From contig NZ_KI911783.1 of assembly GCF_000515415.1 (NCBI RefSeq), forward strand, positions 4,578,392 through 4,642,391: a DNA stretch of 64,000 bases. Direction: 5' to 3'. The notes beneath the pieces were generated by a model. That model made no database searches. It was given only the letters and a program-made list of their open reading frames with translations, and had not been told where the DNA came from. This DNA comes from Bradyrhizobium sp. WSM1417 (lineage in GTDB: Bacteria > Pseudomonadota > Alphaproteobacteria > Rhizobiales > Xanthobacteraceae). Shown here in pieces: positions 47,098 through 55,536 of this stretch. The stretch's first letter is position 1, and every line of letters starts with the position of its first letter. The translations under genes and the position numbers were made by a program.

Positions 47098-48369
47098 CTA
47101 GCGCCGCAAGGCGGGCACGACCAGGAACGGGATCATCCCGAGCACCACGCTCGCAAGCGCGAAGGCGAGCAGCGCGTTGTAGCCGTGGGTCGCGTCATGG
47201 ATCAGGCCGCCGCTCCAGGAGCCGAAAGCCGAGCCGAGCCCGCTGCCGATCGAGATGGTGCCGTAGATGGTGCCGACGCGCTTACCCCCAAAGATCTTCA
47301 TCGCGGTCGCCGTGATCAGCGGTCCACGTGAGCCCATCATGCTGCCGAAGCAGACCACGAATCCGGTGAGCAGGAGGAGATTGGCGGAGTATTGCAACAG
47401 CCACAGCAGGAAGATGCCGAGGATCGAGATTGCGTAGCTGAGCAGCACCGACGGCCGACGTCCGATCAGGCCGTCGAGCGCTGACACCCCTAACATGCCG
47501 AACACCAGCACGACGCCGGAGAAGCCCCAGGCCGTCGCGGCCTGGAGCGGTGGAAAGCCGGCATCGATCAGATAGGCCACGATCTGTGCGGCGATCGCAT
47601 ACATGCCGACCGAAGTGAAGAAGAAGGTCGAGAACAGCGCCCAAAAGGCGTGATGGCGCATCGCGCTCGGAAGGGTCCAGCCGTGATCGACGAAATCCGG
47701 ATCGGTCTTCTTCGCGATCTGCGGCGAGCCCGAGGCGAACAGCCGCCATGGCAGCAGCATGAGCGGCACCAGCAGGCCGAGAGCGGCGAAGCCGAACAGC
47801 TGGTAGGTCTCGCGCCAGCCGAGATGATCGATCAAAAGCTGCGAGGCCGGCAGCAGCGCCAGCACGCCGCCACCCATCGCCGAGTAGACCACCGCCATCG
47901 CGGTCGGCAGCTTTGGGCCGAACCAGCGGCCGAGCAGGATCGAATTCGGCACATTGCCGATGAAGGCGACGCCGATGCCGACGCAGAGCCCGATCGAGAG
48001 CTGGAACTGCCAGAGCGCCTGCGCTTGGCTTGCGATCAGAAAGGCCGAGCCGAGCAGCAACAGGCCGAGTGCATAGACGATGCGCGGTCCGGAATGATCG
48101 AACAGGCGCCCGACCAACGGTGCCATCAGTCCGCTGACGAGCCAGGTCAGCGAATAGATCGAGACCACCTGCGCGCGATCCCAGCCAAAGTTTTCCGAGA
48201 TCGGCTTCAGGAAGACGGTGAAGCTTTCGCTGAGGCCGCGGCCGAGCACGGCGAGTGTGAAGCACAGCGCGAGCACCACCAGCGCGGTGCGCACGACGCC
48301 CTGCGGCGTCGCCGTGACGCGTTCCCCGGTCGCTTGCTTGGACTGTTCCTCTCGCGTGTTCTGGTCCAT
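47098..48369 (-). CDS. MFS transporter (oxalate/formate-antiporter-like)
   Basis: The 423-residue inner-membrane protein has twelve predicted helices with the N-half signature FGWDRAQVVSIYSLTWLVSGLM (not quoted beyond twenty residues elsewhere), GRLFDHSGPRIVYALGLLLL and the mid-loop GRWFGPKLPTAMAV. The pattern resembles the monocarboxylate/oxalate-formate branch of the MFS. The substrate is unknown. The start is the ATG at MDQNTRE; an in-frame TTG six bases upstream is less likely. It lies 57 bases downstream of tyrS in the same direction, separated by a hairpin. Confidence 0.85.
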   Translation of the reverse strand: MDQNTREEQSKQATGERVTATPQGVVRTALVVLALCFTLAVLGRGLSESFTVFLKPISENFGWDRAQVVSIYSLTWLVSGLMAPLVGRLFDHSGPRIVYALGLLLLGSAFLIASQAQALWQFQLSIGLCVGIGVAFIGNVPNSILLGRWFGPKLPTAMAVVYSAMGGGVLALLPASQLLIDHLGWRETYQLFGFAALGLLVPLMLLPWRLFASGSPQIAKKTDPDFVDHGWTLPSAMRHHAFWALFSTFFFTSVGMYAIAAQIVAYLIDAGFPPLQAATAWGFSGVVLVFGMLGVSALDGLIGRRPSVLLSYAISILGIFLLWLLQYSANLLLLTGFVVCFGSMMGSRGPLITATAMKIFGGKRVGTIYGTISIGSGLGSAFGSWSGGLIHDATHGYNALLAFALASVVLGMIPFLVVPALRR

Positions 48370-48375
48370 TGCCAA

Positions 48376-48403
48376 TCAGGGAGCGCGCTTCAGCGCGCCC
48401 TGA
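48376..48403 (-). terminator. Hairpin between tyrS and the MFS gene
   Basis: GCGCGC and GCGCGC surround TTCA, and flanking CAGGG/CCCTG extend the stem with a bulged A. There is no T run, so its role as a tyrS terminator is uncertain. Confidence 0.35.
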
Positions 48404-48426
48404 CAAGCAGCGAAAAGCTCATACGC

Positions 48427-49680
48427 CTATGCAGGCCTGAGGAGGATGTGCTTCTTCTTGCCGAACGAGAGCTTGATCACGCCTTCCGGCGTCAGGTCGG
48501 CTGCCGACAACGCCATCTTCTCGTCGGTGACGGGCTCGTCGTTGACGCGCAGGCCGCCGCCCTTGATCTGGCGCCGTGCTTCGCCATTGGAGGCAACGAG
48601 GCCCGCCTTGACGAAGGCATTGAGCACGCCGAGGCCGGCGTCGAACTCGCCGCGTGGAATTTCCACGGTCGGCAGGCTCTCGGCCAGCGCGCCTTCCTCG
48701 AAGGTGCGGCGCGCGGTCTCGGCCGCCTGGTTCGCTGCGTCGCGGCCATGCAGGAGCGCGGTCGCCTCGGTGGCGAGTACCTTCTTGGCCTCGTTGATCT
48801 CGGAGCCTCCGAGCGCCTCGAGCTTCCTGATCTCGCTCATCGGCAGCGTCGTGAACAGCTTGAGGAATTTGCCGACGTCGGCATCTTCGGTGTTGCGCCA
48901 GTACTGCCAGAAATCATACGGCGAGAACTGGTCGGCGTTGAGCCAGACCGCGCCCTGAGCGGTCTTGCCCATCTTCGCGCCCGACGCCGTCGTCAGCAGC
49001 GGCGTCGTCAGCGCGAACAGCTGATGAGTGCCCATGCGGCGGCCGAGATCGACGCCCATGATGATGTTGCCCCACTGGTCGGAGCCGCCCATCTGCAAGT
49101 TGCAGCCGGTGCGCCTGGCGAGCTCGACGAAGTCGTAGGCCTGGCAGATCATGTAGTTGAACTCGATGAAGCTCATCTCCTGCTCGCGTTCGAGGCGGAG
49201 CCGCACCGAGTCCATAGTCAGCATGCGGTTGACCGAGAAGTGCCGGCCGACGTCGCGCAGCATCTCGATGTAGTTGAGCTTTGTCAGCCACTCCGCATTG
49301 TCGAGCATGATGGCGTCGCTCTTGCCCTCGCCATAGCGCAGCACTTTTGCGAACACACCGCGGATCGACTCCTTGTTGGCCTCGATCTCGGCGACGGAGC
49401 GGATCGCGCGCGTCTCGTCCTTGCCGGAGGGATCGCCGACCATGGTGGTGCCGCCGCCCATCAGCGTGATCGGCTTGTTGCCGGACTGCTGCAGCCAGTG
49501 CAGCATCATCATGGTCAGGTAATTGCCGATGTGCAGCGAGCGCGCGGTGCAATCGTAGCCGACATAAGCCGTCGCCTCGCCCTTGGCGGCAAGGGCATCC
49601 AGCCCCTCGAAATCGGAGCACTGGTGGACGAATCCACGTTCCTGGAGCGTGTTGAGGAAATCCGATTTGAATGCAGTCAT
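48427..49680 (-). CDS. tyrS: Tyrosyl-tRNA synthetase
   Basis: The 417-residue class I synthetase loads tyrosine on tRNA-Tyr. The ATP-binding HIGN sits at residues 50-53 ([16 protein letters not shown]), the [13 protein letters not shown] loop follows, and the KMSKS-like loop reads AKMGKT. Tyrosine-binding residues appear in [10 protein letters not shown] and [11 protein letters not shown]-terminal S4 RNA-binding domain closes the protein ([20 protein letters not shown]). The length is normal. It is divergent from anmK. Confidence 0.97.
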   Translation of the reverse strand: MTAFKSDFLNTLQERGFVHQCSDFEGLDALAAKGEATAYVGYDCTARSLHIGNYLTMMMLHWLQQSGNKPITLMGGGTTMVGDPSGKDETRAIRSVAEIEANKESIRGVFAKVLRYGEGKSDAIMLDNAEWLTKLNYIEMLRDVGRHFSVNRMLTMDSVRLRLEREQEMSFIEFNYMICQAYDFVELARRTGCNLQMGGSDQWGNIIMGVDLGRRMGTHQLFALTTPLLTTASGAKMGKTAQGAVWLNADQFSPYDFWQYWRNTEDADVGKFLKLFTTLPMSEIRKLEALGGSEINEAKKVLATEATALLHGRDAANQAAETARRTFEEGALAESLPTVEIPRGEFDAGLGVLNAFVKAGLVASNGEARRQIKGGGLRVNDEPVTDEKMALSAADLTPEGVIKLSFGKKKHILLRPA

Positions 49681-49844
49681 TTGTCGGCGCGCCTGACAAT
49701 TCTTGGTTTACTGTTTTGGGAGCAATTTAAGGGTCTTCCGTGGGAACTCGGTCGCTGCCCGCCACTTTGGCCTGTGGCATTATAAGATGTATCCCTCTGG
49801 CACAAGATCGGCATGCCGGAGGGGGCTCTTGAGGACGCTGATCC

Positions 49845-50948
49845 ATGATGTTGACGGCACTCGGTTTGATGAGCGGCACCTCGCTGGACGGGGTGGATGT
49901 CGCGCTGATCGAAACCGACGGAAAGCAGGTGAAGGCATTCGGGCCGTCCGGCTACCGGCCTTATAGCCCGGCGGAGCGCAACCTGCTGCGTCAGGCGCTG
50001 AGCGAGGCCGTGCACCTGCCGCAGCGCGATGCCCGGCCGGGAGTTCTGGCCGAGGCCGAACGCGCGGTGACGCTCGCGCATGCCGAGGCGGTCGCCGCCT
50101 TCGTCGCCCAGAACCGGATGAAACCGGAAGACATCGACATCGTCGGCTTCCACGGCCAGACCGTGCTGCACCGCCCCGAGAAGCGACTGACGGTGCAGAT
50201 CGGCGATGCCCCGGCGCTGGCCAAGGCGATCCATATCCCGGTGATGCATGATTTCCGTGCCGCCGACGTCGAGGCCGGCGGCCAGGGCGCGCCATTCGTG
50301 CCGGTCTACCACCGCGCGCTCGTCCATTCGCTGGAGCGCGAAGGGCCGATCGTTGTCGTCAATATCGGCGGCGTCTCCAACATCACCTATATCGACGGCA
50401 ACGACACGCTGATTGCCTGCGATACCGGCCCCGGCAACGCGCTGCTCGACGATTTCATGTACCGCACCATGAACCAGGCGTTCGACGCGGACGGAAAGTT
50501 CGCAGCCCTCGGCAAGGCGGACGAAGCCTGGATCGCGCGGGCGCTGCAGTTGCCGTTCTTCGCAAGCCCGCCGCCGAAATCGCTCGACCGCAACGATTTT
50601 GCCGCGCTGAAGCTCGGCGATGTCCCGCCCGCCGACGGCGCCGCAACGCTGACCGCCTTCACTGCGGCGGCGATCGCCCGCATCGTCCCGCTGCTGCCTC
50701 GCAGGCCGCGGAGCTGGATCGTTTGCGGCGGCGGCGCCCGCAACCGGACCATGCTGCAGATGCTGCGGGAGCGCGTCGGGTCCGCCACCGTCGAGGCCGC
50801 CGAAACAGTCGGCTGGGCCTCCGACGCCATCGAGGCGCAGGCCTTCGGCTTCCTGGCTGCCCGCGGCTTGAAGGGCCTGCCGTTGTCGTATCCCGCTACC
50901 ACGGGCGTGCCAATGCCAATGACGGGCGGGGTGATCGCGCGGCCCTGA
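49845..50948 (+). CDS. anmK: Anhydro-N-acetylmuramic acid kinase
   Basis: The 367-residue enzyme phosphorylates and opens 1,6-anhydro-MurNAc to MurNAc-6-phosphate in cell-wall recycling. Family features: the N-terminal GLMSGTSLDGVDVAL loop, GFHGQTVLHRP, QGAPFVPVYHRAL, NIGGVSNITYI, ACDTGPGNALLDDFM and the C-terminal CGGGARNRTML. The length matches. No murQ or nagZ gene is adjacent. It runs divergently from tyrS, an arrangement seen in related bacteria. Confidence 0.96.
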   Translation: MMLTALGLMSGTSLDGVDVALIETDGKQVKAFGPSGYRPYSPAERNLLRQALSEAVHLPQRDARPGVLAEAERAVTLAHAEAVAAFVAQNRMKPEDIDIVGFHGQTVLHRPEKRLTVQIGDAPALAKAIHIPVMHDFRAADVEAGGQGAPFVPVYHRALVHSLEREGPIVVVNIGGVSNITYIDGNDTLIACDTGPGNALLDDFMYRTMNQAFDADGKFAALGKADEAWIARALQLPFFASPPPKSLDRNDFAALKLGDVPPADGAATLTAFTAAAIARIVPLLPRRPRSWIVCGGGARNRTMLQMLRERVGSATVEAAETVGWASDAIEAQAFGFLAARGLKGLPLSYPATTGVPMPMTGGVIARP

Positions 50949-51093
50949 GCGGGCGGGCGCATGCGCGCTATTCCGTAGATCACCGCAACGAGGCTGGTGC
51001 GCTCGGGAAAAAGATACTCGCTAGACTTGCAGAATTTTTCAATTTAGGATTGAGGAATTTCAAAAGTGCATTATTGGGTGGCGGAGATTTCCC

Positions 51094-52149
51094 ATGTCGG
51101 AAGACAATTCGCCGGCGCAGGGCGCTATTCAGTCCCAAGGCGTCGTCACGCTCGAAAGCAGCTACACGCGCGGCCAAATCAACGGTGCATTGTCGCTGTC
51201 CGAATATGTGCTGAGCACGGGTTTCCAATCCGCGGGCGGCGAGGCGGTGCCGCTCGATGCCGTTGAGGTGATCCAGGGGGTCGCCATCAAGCTTGGGATA
51301 TTGGCCACAGGCGATGGATCAGCGCCGCGACCGGAGCGCAGCATTTCGGCGGCCGACTGGAATGATTTCGAGCGCGCCTATTATCGGCTCGCGGCTTTTG
51401 CGAGTCCGGTTACTGCGGAGACGCTTGATGCGACGCGGGCTATCACGTCGATCTCGGATGAATCAGAGACGTGGTGGAATCGTCTGATCGGCAATTCTCC
51501 TGCCCTGCGATTTGCGCGGCGGTTTTCCCTCGTCGCGATTGTTATCGCGGCAGCGATCTTGACCGGCGAATGCCTTGTCTACTACTGGGGTCTAGATGCA
51601 GACACGACGCGTTATGCTTGGCAGCGGAACCTGGCGCAGATACTTCTGCCCTGGGGCTACGGCGCCCTCGGCTCCTGCGCCTATCTGCTGCGATCGGCGC
51701 ACTATTTCATCTATCAGCGTTGCTTCGACTTGCGGCGCAAGCCGGAATACTTCAATCGCGTGCTGTTGGGCGCAATATCCGGCGGCGCGATCATATTGTT
51801 TGTCGACTATCTCGTCGACAGTGATAGCGGGGACACGCTGCATTTGAGCTCAGCCGCGCTCGGTTTCGTTGCAGGCTACAGCACCGACTTCTTGTTCAAT
51901 ACGATCGAGCGCATCGTGGCCGCGATATTCCCAAGGGACAACTCCGATCTGAACCCGAAGCAGCAAGTTGGAAAAACAGCCGCGCTCCCGAAGAAGCAGG
52001 CCGGCGATGGGTCGCCTGGCGAAGTTGATAAAAAGCTTGGAGAGGAAAGCGGAGCCGATGCCGAGCCCCGACGGCCGAGAAGCAGGAAGAGCTCGATTTC
52101 CCCTGCAGAGGGCATGGGCGGAGCGCCGGACGGGACGCAGAAAAAATGA
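51094..52149 (+). CDS. Membrane protein of unknown family, coupled to the DNase II-like gene
   Basis: The 351-residue protein has a soluble N-terminal part (residues 1-140, starting MSEDNSPAQGAIQSQ) with no recognised motif. Four likely membrane segments follow (about 142-165, 178-200, 225-243 and 254-270, containing RFSLVAIVIAAAIL, NLAQILLPWGYG, LLGAISGGAIILF and LSSAALGFVAGYS). The hydrophilic C-terminus (280-351) is rich in Lys, Glu, Ser and Pro. GGAG lies seven bases before the ATG. Its stop overlaps the start of the DNase II-like gene (ATGA), so the products are likely made in step. No function can be assigned; export, anchoring or self-protection are options. Confidence 0.75.
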   Translation: MSEDNSPAQGAIQSQGVVTLESSYTRGQINGALSLSEYVLSTGFQSAGGEAVPLDAVEVIQGVAIKLGILATGDGSAPRPERSISAADWNDFERAYYRLAAFASPVTAETLDATRAITSISDESETWWNRLIGNSPALRFARRFSLVAIVIAAAILTGECLVYYWGLDADTTRYAWQRNLAQILLPWGYGALGSCAYLLRSAHYFIYQRCFDLRRKPEYFNRVLLGAISGGAIILFVDYLVDSDSGDTLHLSSAALGFVAGYSTDFLFNTIERIVAAIFPRDNSDLNPKQQVGKTAALPKKQAGDGSPGEVDKKLGEESGADAEPRRPRSRKSSISPAEGMGGAPDGTQKK

Positions 52150-53435
52150 GGCCGGCTGAAGCGCGTGCTCCGGGGGGGTGGCGGCCGTTGCGGCTCCGGA
52201 TGATCAAGCTTCTCCTGGGCCTTGTGCTCACAGTCGCCGGTGGTTCGGCTTGGTGCGTTGAGGACGTGCCGCGTCCGTTGCTTGAAAAGGGCGGTCAACC
52301 AGTCGATTGGTGGTTCACTTTCAAGTTCAATGCTCAGAAGTCGTTCGCTGGCTGCGGTCCCGTCGAGGGACCGCGTGCCTGCATCTTCGGCGGCAAAGTA
52401 CGGGCAAAGGATCGCTTCGGACAGCAGTTCGCGTTCGCGAGCAGCAGCGCAAGCAAATTGAGCCAGGGTAAGGGCTGCGTCGGCGCCACGACCACCGATC
52501 CGGTCGGCGCCACCTTCGATCAGGTCTACAACGGTAGTTTCTTCTACCTGATCTGGAACGATCAGTTCTACGGCGATCCGATCAAATCGGCCAACTCACC
52601 ATGGGGCCATTCCAAGGGGTTGCTCGCCTGGAACGATGCAGGCGAGGGCTTTATCATGCAGGTTTCGACGCCGTCGTGGCCGGGTTCGGGCAGCCACCGC
52701 ATCGTTCGAAAGGCCGGCAACACTCTTGGATGCATCAGCAGCAACAACAATCTGCTGGCCAGCCAGCATTTCTTTGCGCTCAAGCTGACCAAGGACGATC
52801 TGGTCGAGGTTCTCAAGGGGCTGAAGGCGGCGGGCGTGGCGACCGATCCGACCAAGAAGCAGATCGTTCGAAATGGCGGTCCGGATGATGTTCAGGAACT
52901 GGTCGGCGAACTCGGTGAACTTCCGAAGAAGAAAAAGCCGAGCACCGCGACGGGAGATTTCTTCACCCGCCAGGATCTGTCGACCAAAGTCATCCTGATT
53001 GCCAAGACGGCGAGCCTTACCGCACCTCCCTGGGAGTTCGTATCGGCGGTCCTCAACGGCACCGCAGAGCGAAGCGCGACGTGGTGGACCAAACCCAAAA
53101 TTCCTTCCACCAACAAGAATTCGAAGGTGAAGTGCCTGGAGCCGTTCGAGTTGGACAAGAAACCTGGGCCGGTGGCCATCGCGTTGACCGGCGGATGGAA
53201 AGATCAGCCGATCAAGCTGAATGCGCCGTCCAACCACGCAAAGATCGGGGTCTCGAGCGCGGGCGGTCACAGCTACGTTATCTTTGGCGATCTGAATCAG
53301 CAGGGAGCATTGAATCCGCCAGGTTGCGAGAGAAGCCAGAACGGTCGCGGCGGCTTGTTTTTTGTGATCGACAACAAGGCCTTGCACGACAGTGTTGCCG
53401 AACTGATCGACGGCGATACGGCCGCGATGAAGTGA
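52146..53435 (+). CDS. Secreted DNase II-like endonuclease
   Basis: The 429-residue protein (signal peptide about residues 19-37, MIKLLLGLVLTVAGGSAWC preceded by an Arg-rich leader) matches the whole plan of metazoan acid DNase II. The order is GGQPVDWWFTFKFN near the mature N-terminus, NGSFFYLIWNDQFYG, HSKGLLAW with the first HxK at His155-Lys157, GFIMQVSTPSWPGSGS, TLGCISSNNN, then HAKIGVSS with the second HxK at His364-Lys366, and GDLNQQ with the closing RGGLFFVID. Both HxK motifs of the PLD-like active site are kept. An alternative start at 52200 (MIKLLLGLV) gives a shorter leader. The location is periplasm or outside. The GC-poorer codon choice of the later part hints at transfer. No immunity or secretion gene is recognised nearby except the coupled membrane protein. 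Confidence 0.75.
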   Translation: MRPAEARAPGGWRPLRLRMIKLLLGLVLTVAGGSAWCVEDVPRPLLEKGGQPVDWWFTFKFNAQKSFAGCGPVEGPRACIFGGKVRAKDRFGQQFAFASSSASKLSQGKGCVGATTTDPVGATFDQVYNGSFFYLIWNDQFYGDPIKSANSPWGHSKGLLAWNDAGEGFIMQVSTPSWPGSGSHRIVRKAGNTLGCISSNNNLLASQHFFALKLTKDDLVEVLKGLKAAGVATDPTKKQIVRNGGPDDVQELVGELGELPKKKKPSTATGDFFTRQDLSTKVILIAKTASLTAPPWEFVSAVLNGTAERSATWWTKPKIPSTNKNSKVKCLEPFELDKKPGPVAIALTGGWKDQPIKLNAPSNHAKIGVSSAGGHSYVIFGDLNQQGALNPPGCERSQNGRGGLFFVIDNKALHDSVAELIDGDTAAMK

Positions 53436-53469
53436 CGGGTCCGGGCCATAGGGACGCTTATCTGAATCC

Positions 53470-53504
53470 TTGACATGTATGCAATTGCATGAACAATTCA
53501 TGCA
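53470..53504 (+). promoter_or_regulatory. Promoter/operator region with nested palindromes upstream of the second GST
   Basis: A TTGACA at 53470 is followed by the perfect 12-base palindrome ATGCAATTGCAT (53479-53490), which overlaps TGCATGAA-CAA-TTCATGCA (53486-53504). Two further TGCA half-like units follow. The dyads sit 25-40 bases before the gene start, a usual place for a MarR- or TetR-type repressor. A -10 box is not clear. Confidence 0.55.
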
Positions 53505-53528
53505 GATGCATTAATTGCGAGGAAGGCC

Positions 53529-54206
53529 ATGACTGCGTCACTGAAACTGATCAGCCACAAGCTTTGCCCCTATGTGCAGCGCGCCGTGATCGCGCTCAAC
53601 GAGAAGGGCGTCGCGTTCGAACGCATCGACATCGACCTCGCCAACAAGCCCGACTGGTTCCTGAAGCTGTCTCCGCTCAGCAAGGTGCCGGTGCTGGTGG
53701 TCGCGACCGACAAGGGCGAGGTCGCGCTGTTCGAGAGCAACGTGATCTGCGAATACATCGAGGAGACGCAAGGCGGCCGAAAACTGCATCCGGCTGATGC
53801 GCTCGAGCGTGCCGAGCACCGGGCGTGGATGGAGTTCGGCTCGGCGATTCTCGGCGATCTCTGGGGGCTGGAGACCACGACTGATCCTGCGACATTCGAA
53901 AGCAAACGCCAGGCGCTTGCGGCCAAATTCGCGCGCATGGAAGCCGCGCTCGTGGCGGGGCCTTATTTCGCAGGCGAGGCGTTCAACCTGGTCGATGCGG
54001 TGTTCGCGCCGATCTTCCGCTATTTCGATCTGTTCGACGAACTGACCGAGCACGGCATCTTCAAGGATCTACCGAAGGTTCGGGCGTGGCGCGCCGAGCT
54101 GACAAAGCGTCCGAGCGTCCGTACTGCGGTGGGCGCGGACTACCCGCAATTGCTGCGCGCCTTCCTCGTGCGCCACGACGCGCATCTGCTCAAGCTTGCG
54201 GCCTGA
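53529..54206 (+). CDS. Glutathione S-transferase family protein
   Basis: The 225-residue cytosolic protein has an N-terminal thioredoxin-fold domain with the Cys-containing active site SHKLCPYVQRA (Cys at residue 12 in place of Ser/Tyr), cis-Pro in LSKVPVLVV, and glutathione-binding FESNVICEYIEE, then an all-helical C-terminal domain with FNLVDAVFAPIFRY. The CPYVQR pattern resembles omega- or stringent-starvation-like GSTs. GAGGAAGG precedes the ATG. The strong palindromic promoter suggests inducible control, with sugE next in the same direction. Confidence 0.88.
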   Translation: MTASLKLISHKLCPYVQRAVIALNEKGVAFERIDIDLANKPDWFLKLSPLSKVPVLVVATDKGEVALFESNVICEYIEETQGGRKLHPADALERAEHRAWMEFGSAILGDLWGLETTTDPATFESKRQALAAKFARMEAALVAGPYFAGEAFNLVDAVFAPIFRYFDLFDELTEHGIFKDLPKVRAWRAELTKRPSVRTAVGADYPQLLRAFLVRHDAHLLKLAA

Positions 54207-54216
54207 GCCCACGCCG

Positions 54217-54540
54217 ATGTCGCAATCCCTGGCCTGGCTGATGCTGGTGATCGCCGGCGCACTTGATGTCGGTTGGGCGATCTCGATGAAATATGCGGAG
54301 GGCTATTCGCGCGCTGGATGGAGCATCGTCTCGCTCGTGCTGCTCGCAGCCTTCGTTGCCCTGCTCGGGCGTGCCTTGAAGGTGCTCGAGGTCGGCGTCG
54401 CCTATTCGGTGTGGACCGGCATCGGCGCCGCCGGCACCTTTATCATGGGCGTCGTGCTGTTCGGCGAGACCTTGAGCGCGATGAAGCTTGCGGGCATCGC
54501 GCTCGTTTTGTTGGGAATCGTTGCGCTCAAGCTGGCTTGA
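54217..54540 (+). CDS. SugE/Gdx-like SMR exporter with Asp replacing the key Glu
   Basis: The 107-residue inner-membrane protein has four helices and the small multidrug resistance plan: WLMLVIAGALDVGWAISMKY, then GYSRAG, VAYSVWTGIGAAGTF and GETLSAMKLAGIALVL. SMR proteins use one membrane Glu (about residue 13-17) to bind protons and guanidinium or quaternary ammonium. Here that position is Asp17 (LDVGW). All other landmarks are kept, including the Trp-Thr-Gly. The gene follows the GST gene by 10 bases in the same direction, so shared control is likely. Confidence 0.88.
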   Translation: MSQSLAWLMLVIAGALDVGWAISMKYAEGYSRAGWSIVSLVLLAAFVALLGRALKVLEVGVAYSVWTGIGAAGTFIMGVVLFGETLSAMKLAGIALVLLGIVALKLA

Positions 54541-54550
54541 GCGGTGCCCC

Positions 54551-55198
54551 TCAGCGTACGTTGGCAAGCCGCATGTCGAGATAGGCGGTGATGGTTTCCA
54601 TCAGCGGCTCGAGCTTGGCGTCGAAGAAGTGGTTGGCGCCGGGGATGACCTGCTGGTCGATCACGATGCCCTTCTGCGTCTTCAGCTTCTCGACCAGCGT
54701 GTTGACGTCCTTGGGCGGCACCACCGCATCCTTCTCGCCATGCACGATCAGGCCCGAGGACGGGCAGGGCGCGAGGAACGAGAAGTCGTAGAGGTTGGCG
54801 GGCGGCGCGATCGAGATGAAGCCCTCGACCTCCGGGCGCCGCATCAACAGCTGCATGCCGATCCAGGCGCCGAAGGAGAAGCCGGCAACCCAGCAGGCGC
54901 GCGCTTCGGGATTGATGGTCTGCGCCCAGTCGAGCGCCGCGGCCGCGTCCGACAATTCGCCGGTGCCGTGGTCGAACGAGCCCTGGCTGCGGCCGACGCC
55001 GCGGAAATTGAACCGCAGCACCGAGAAGCCGCGATGCGCGAACGCATAGTAGCACTGGTAGATGATCTGATGATTCATCGTGCCGTGGAACTGCGGATGC
55101 GGATGCAGGACCATCGCGATCGGCGCGTTCTTCTGCTTGGCCGGATGGTAGCGGCCCTCGAGACGGCCGGCGGGGCCGGTGAAAATAACTTCAGGCAT
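54551..55198 (-). CDS. Alpha/beta hydrolase (dienelactone hydrolase-like)
   Basis: The 215-residue cytosolic protein shows a compact alpha/beta hydrolase fold: VLHPHPQFHGTMNHQII near the N-terminus, the RFNFRGVGRSQG block, the nucleophile-elbow-like VAGFSFGAWIG (Ser in GFSFG), HGEKDAVVP and a His in GANHFFD. Members are called UPF0227/YgiD or Bem46-type in other bacteria, and no substrate is known. The start MPEVIFTG is preferred; the frame is open 15 codons further upstream. It converges with the SMR gene across a 10-base gap. Confidence 0.85.
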   Translation of the reverse strand: MPEVIFTGPAGRLEGRYHPAKQKNAPIAMVLHPHPQFHGTMNHQIIYQCYYAFAHRGFSVLRFNFRGVGRSQGSFDHGTGELSDAAAALDWAQTINPEARACWVAGFSFGAWIGMQLLMRRPEVEGFISIAPPANLYDFSFLAPCPSSGLIVHGEKDAVVPPKDVNTLVEKLKTQKGIVIDQQVIPGANHFFDAKLEPLMETITAYLDMRLANVR

Positions 55199-55536
55199 GA
55201 TGATCTCTTGATTGATCCCTTGAAGACGCTCTTCAACAATCAACCGATTGTGCGGATTTCATCGGCTGCTGGGCCGATGAAACCGCGAATGGAAGGGTGG
55301 AGCGGCGCCCTCGGATGATGCGCGAGCGGCGCGCGGCGAACTGACGCGCGCGTTCTAACATGAGGCGAGGGTCAAAAAGCAAGCATCTTCGGCATCTCTC
55401 AACGAGCTCAAGAGCTTAGCTGGTCGTGACGATGTCGTGAGCGCCCGGCGCATGTGCTCCTGCCGCTGTCGTCTAGCGGCAGGAGCGACGATGTGGGCCG
55501 CAATTGAGCTCATGAGCCTCCGGCAAGTGTTTGGAA
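55199..55536. other. Intergenic region with a strong hairpin
   Basis: About 340 bases between the hydrolase and LytTR genes hold no open frame of note. The only clear structure is the hairpin at 55456-55486. The hydrolase promoter should lie near 55199-55300, reading leftward. Confidence 0.5.
55456..55486. repeat. Perfect 12-bp inverted repeat downstream of the LytTR gene
   Basis: GCTCCTGCCGCT and AGCGGCAGGAGC flank a 7-base loop. It is 50 bases past the end of the leftward LytTR gene and has no T run. It could be a terminator-like processing hairpin or a repeat element. Confidence 0.6.
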
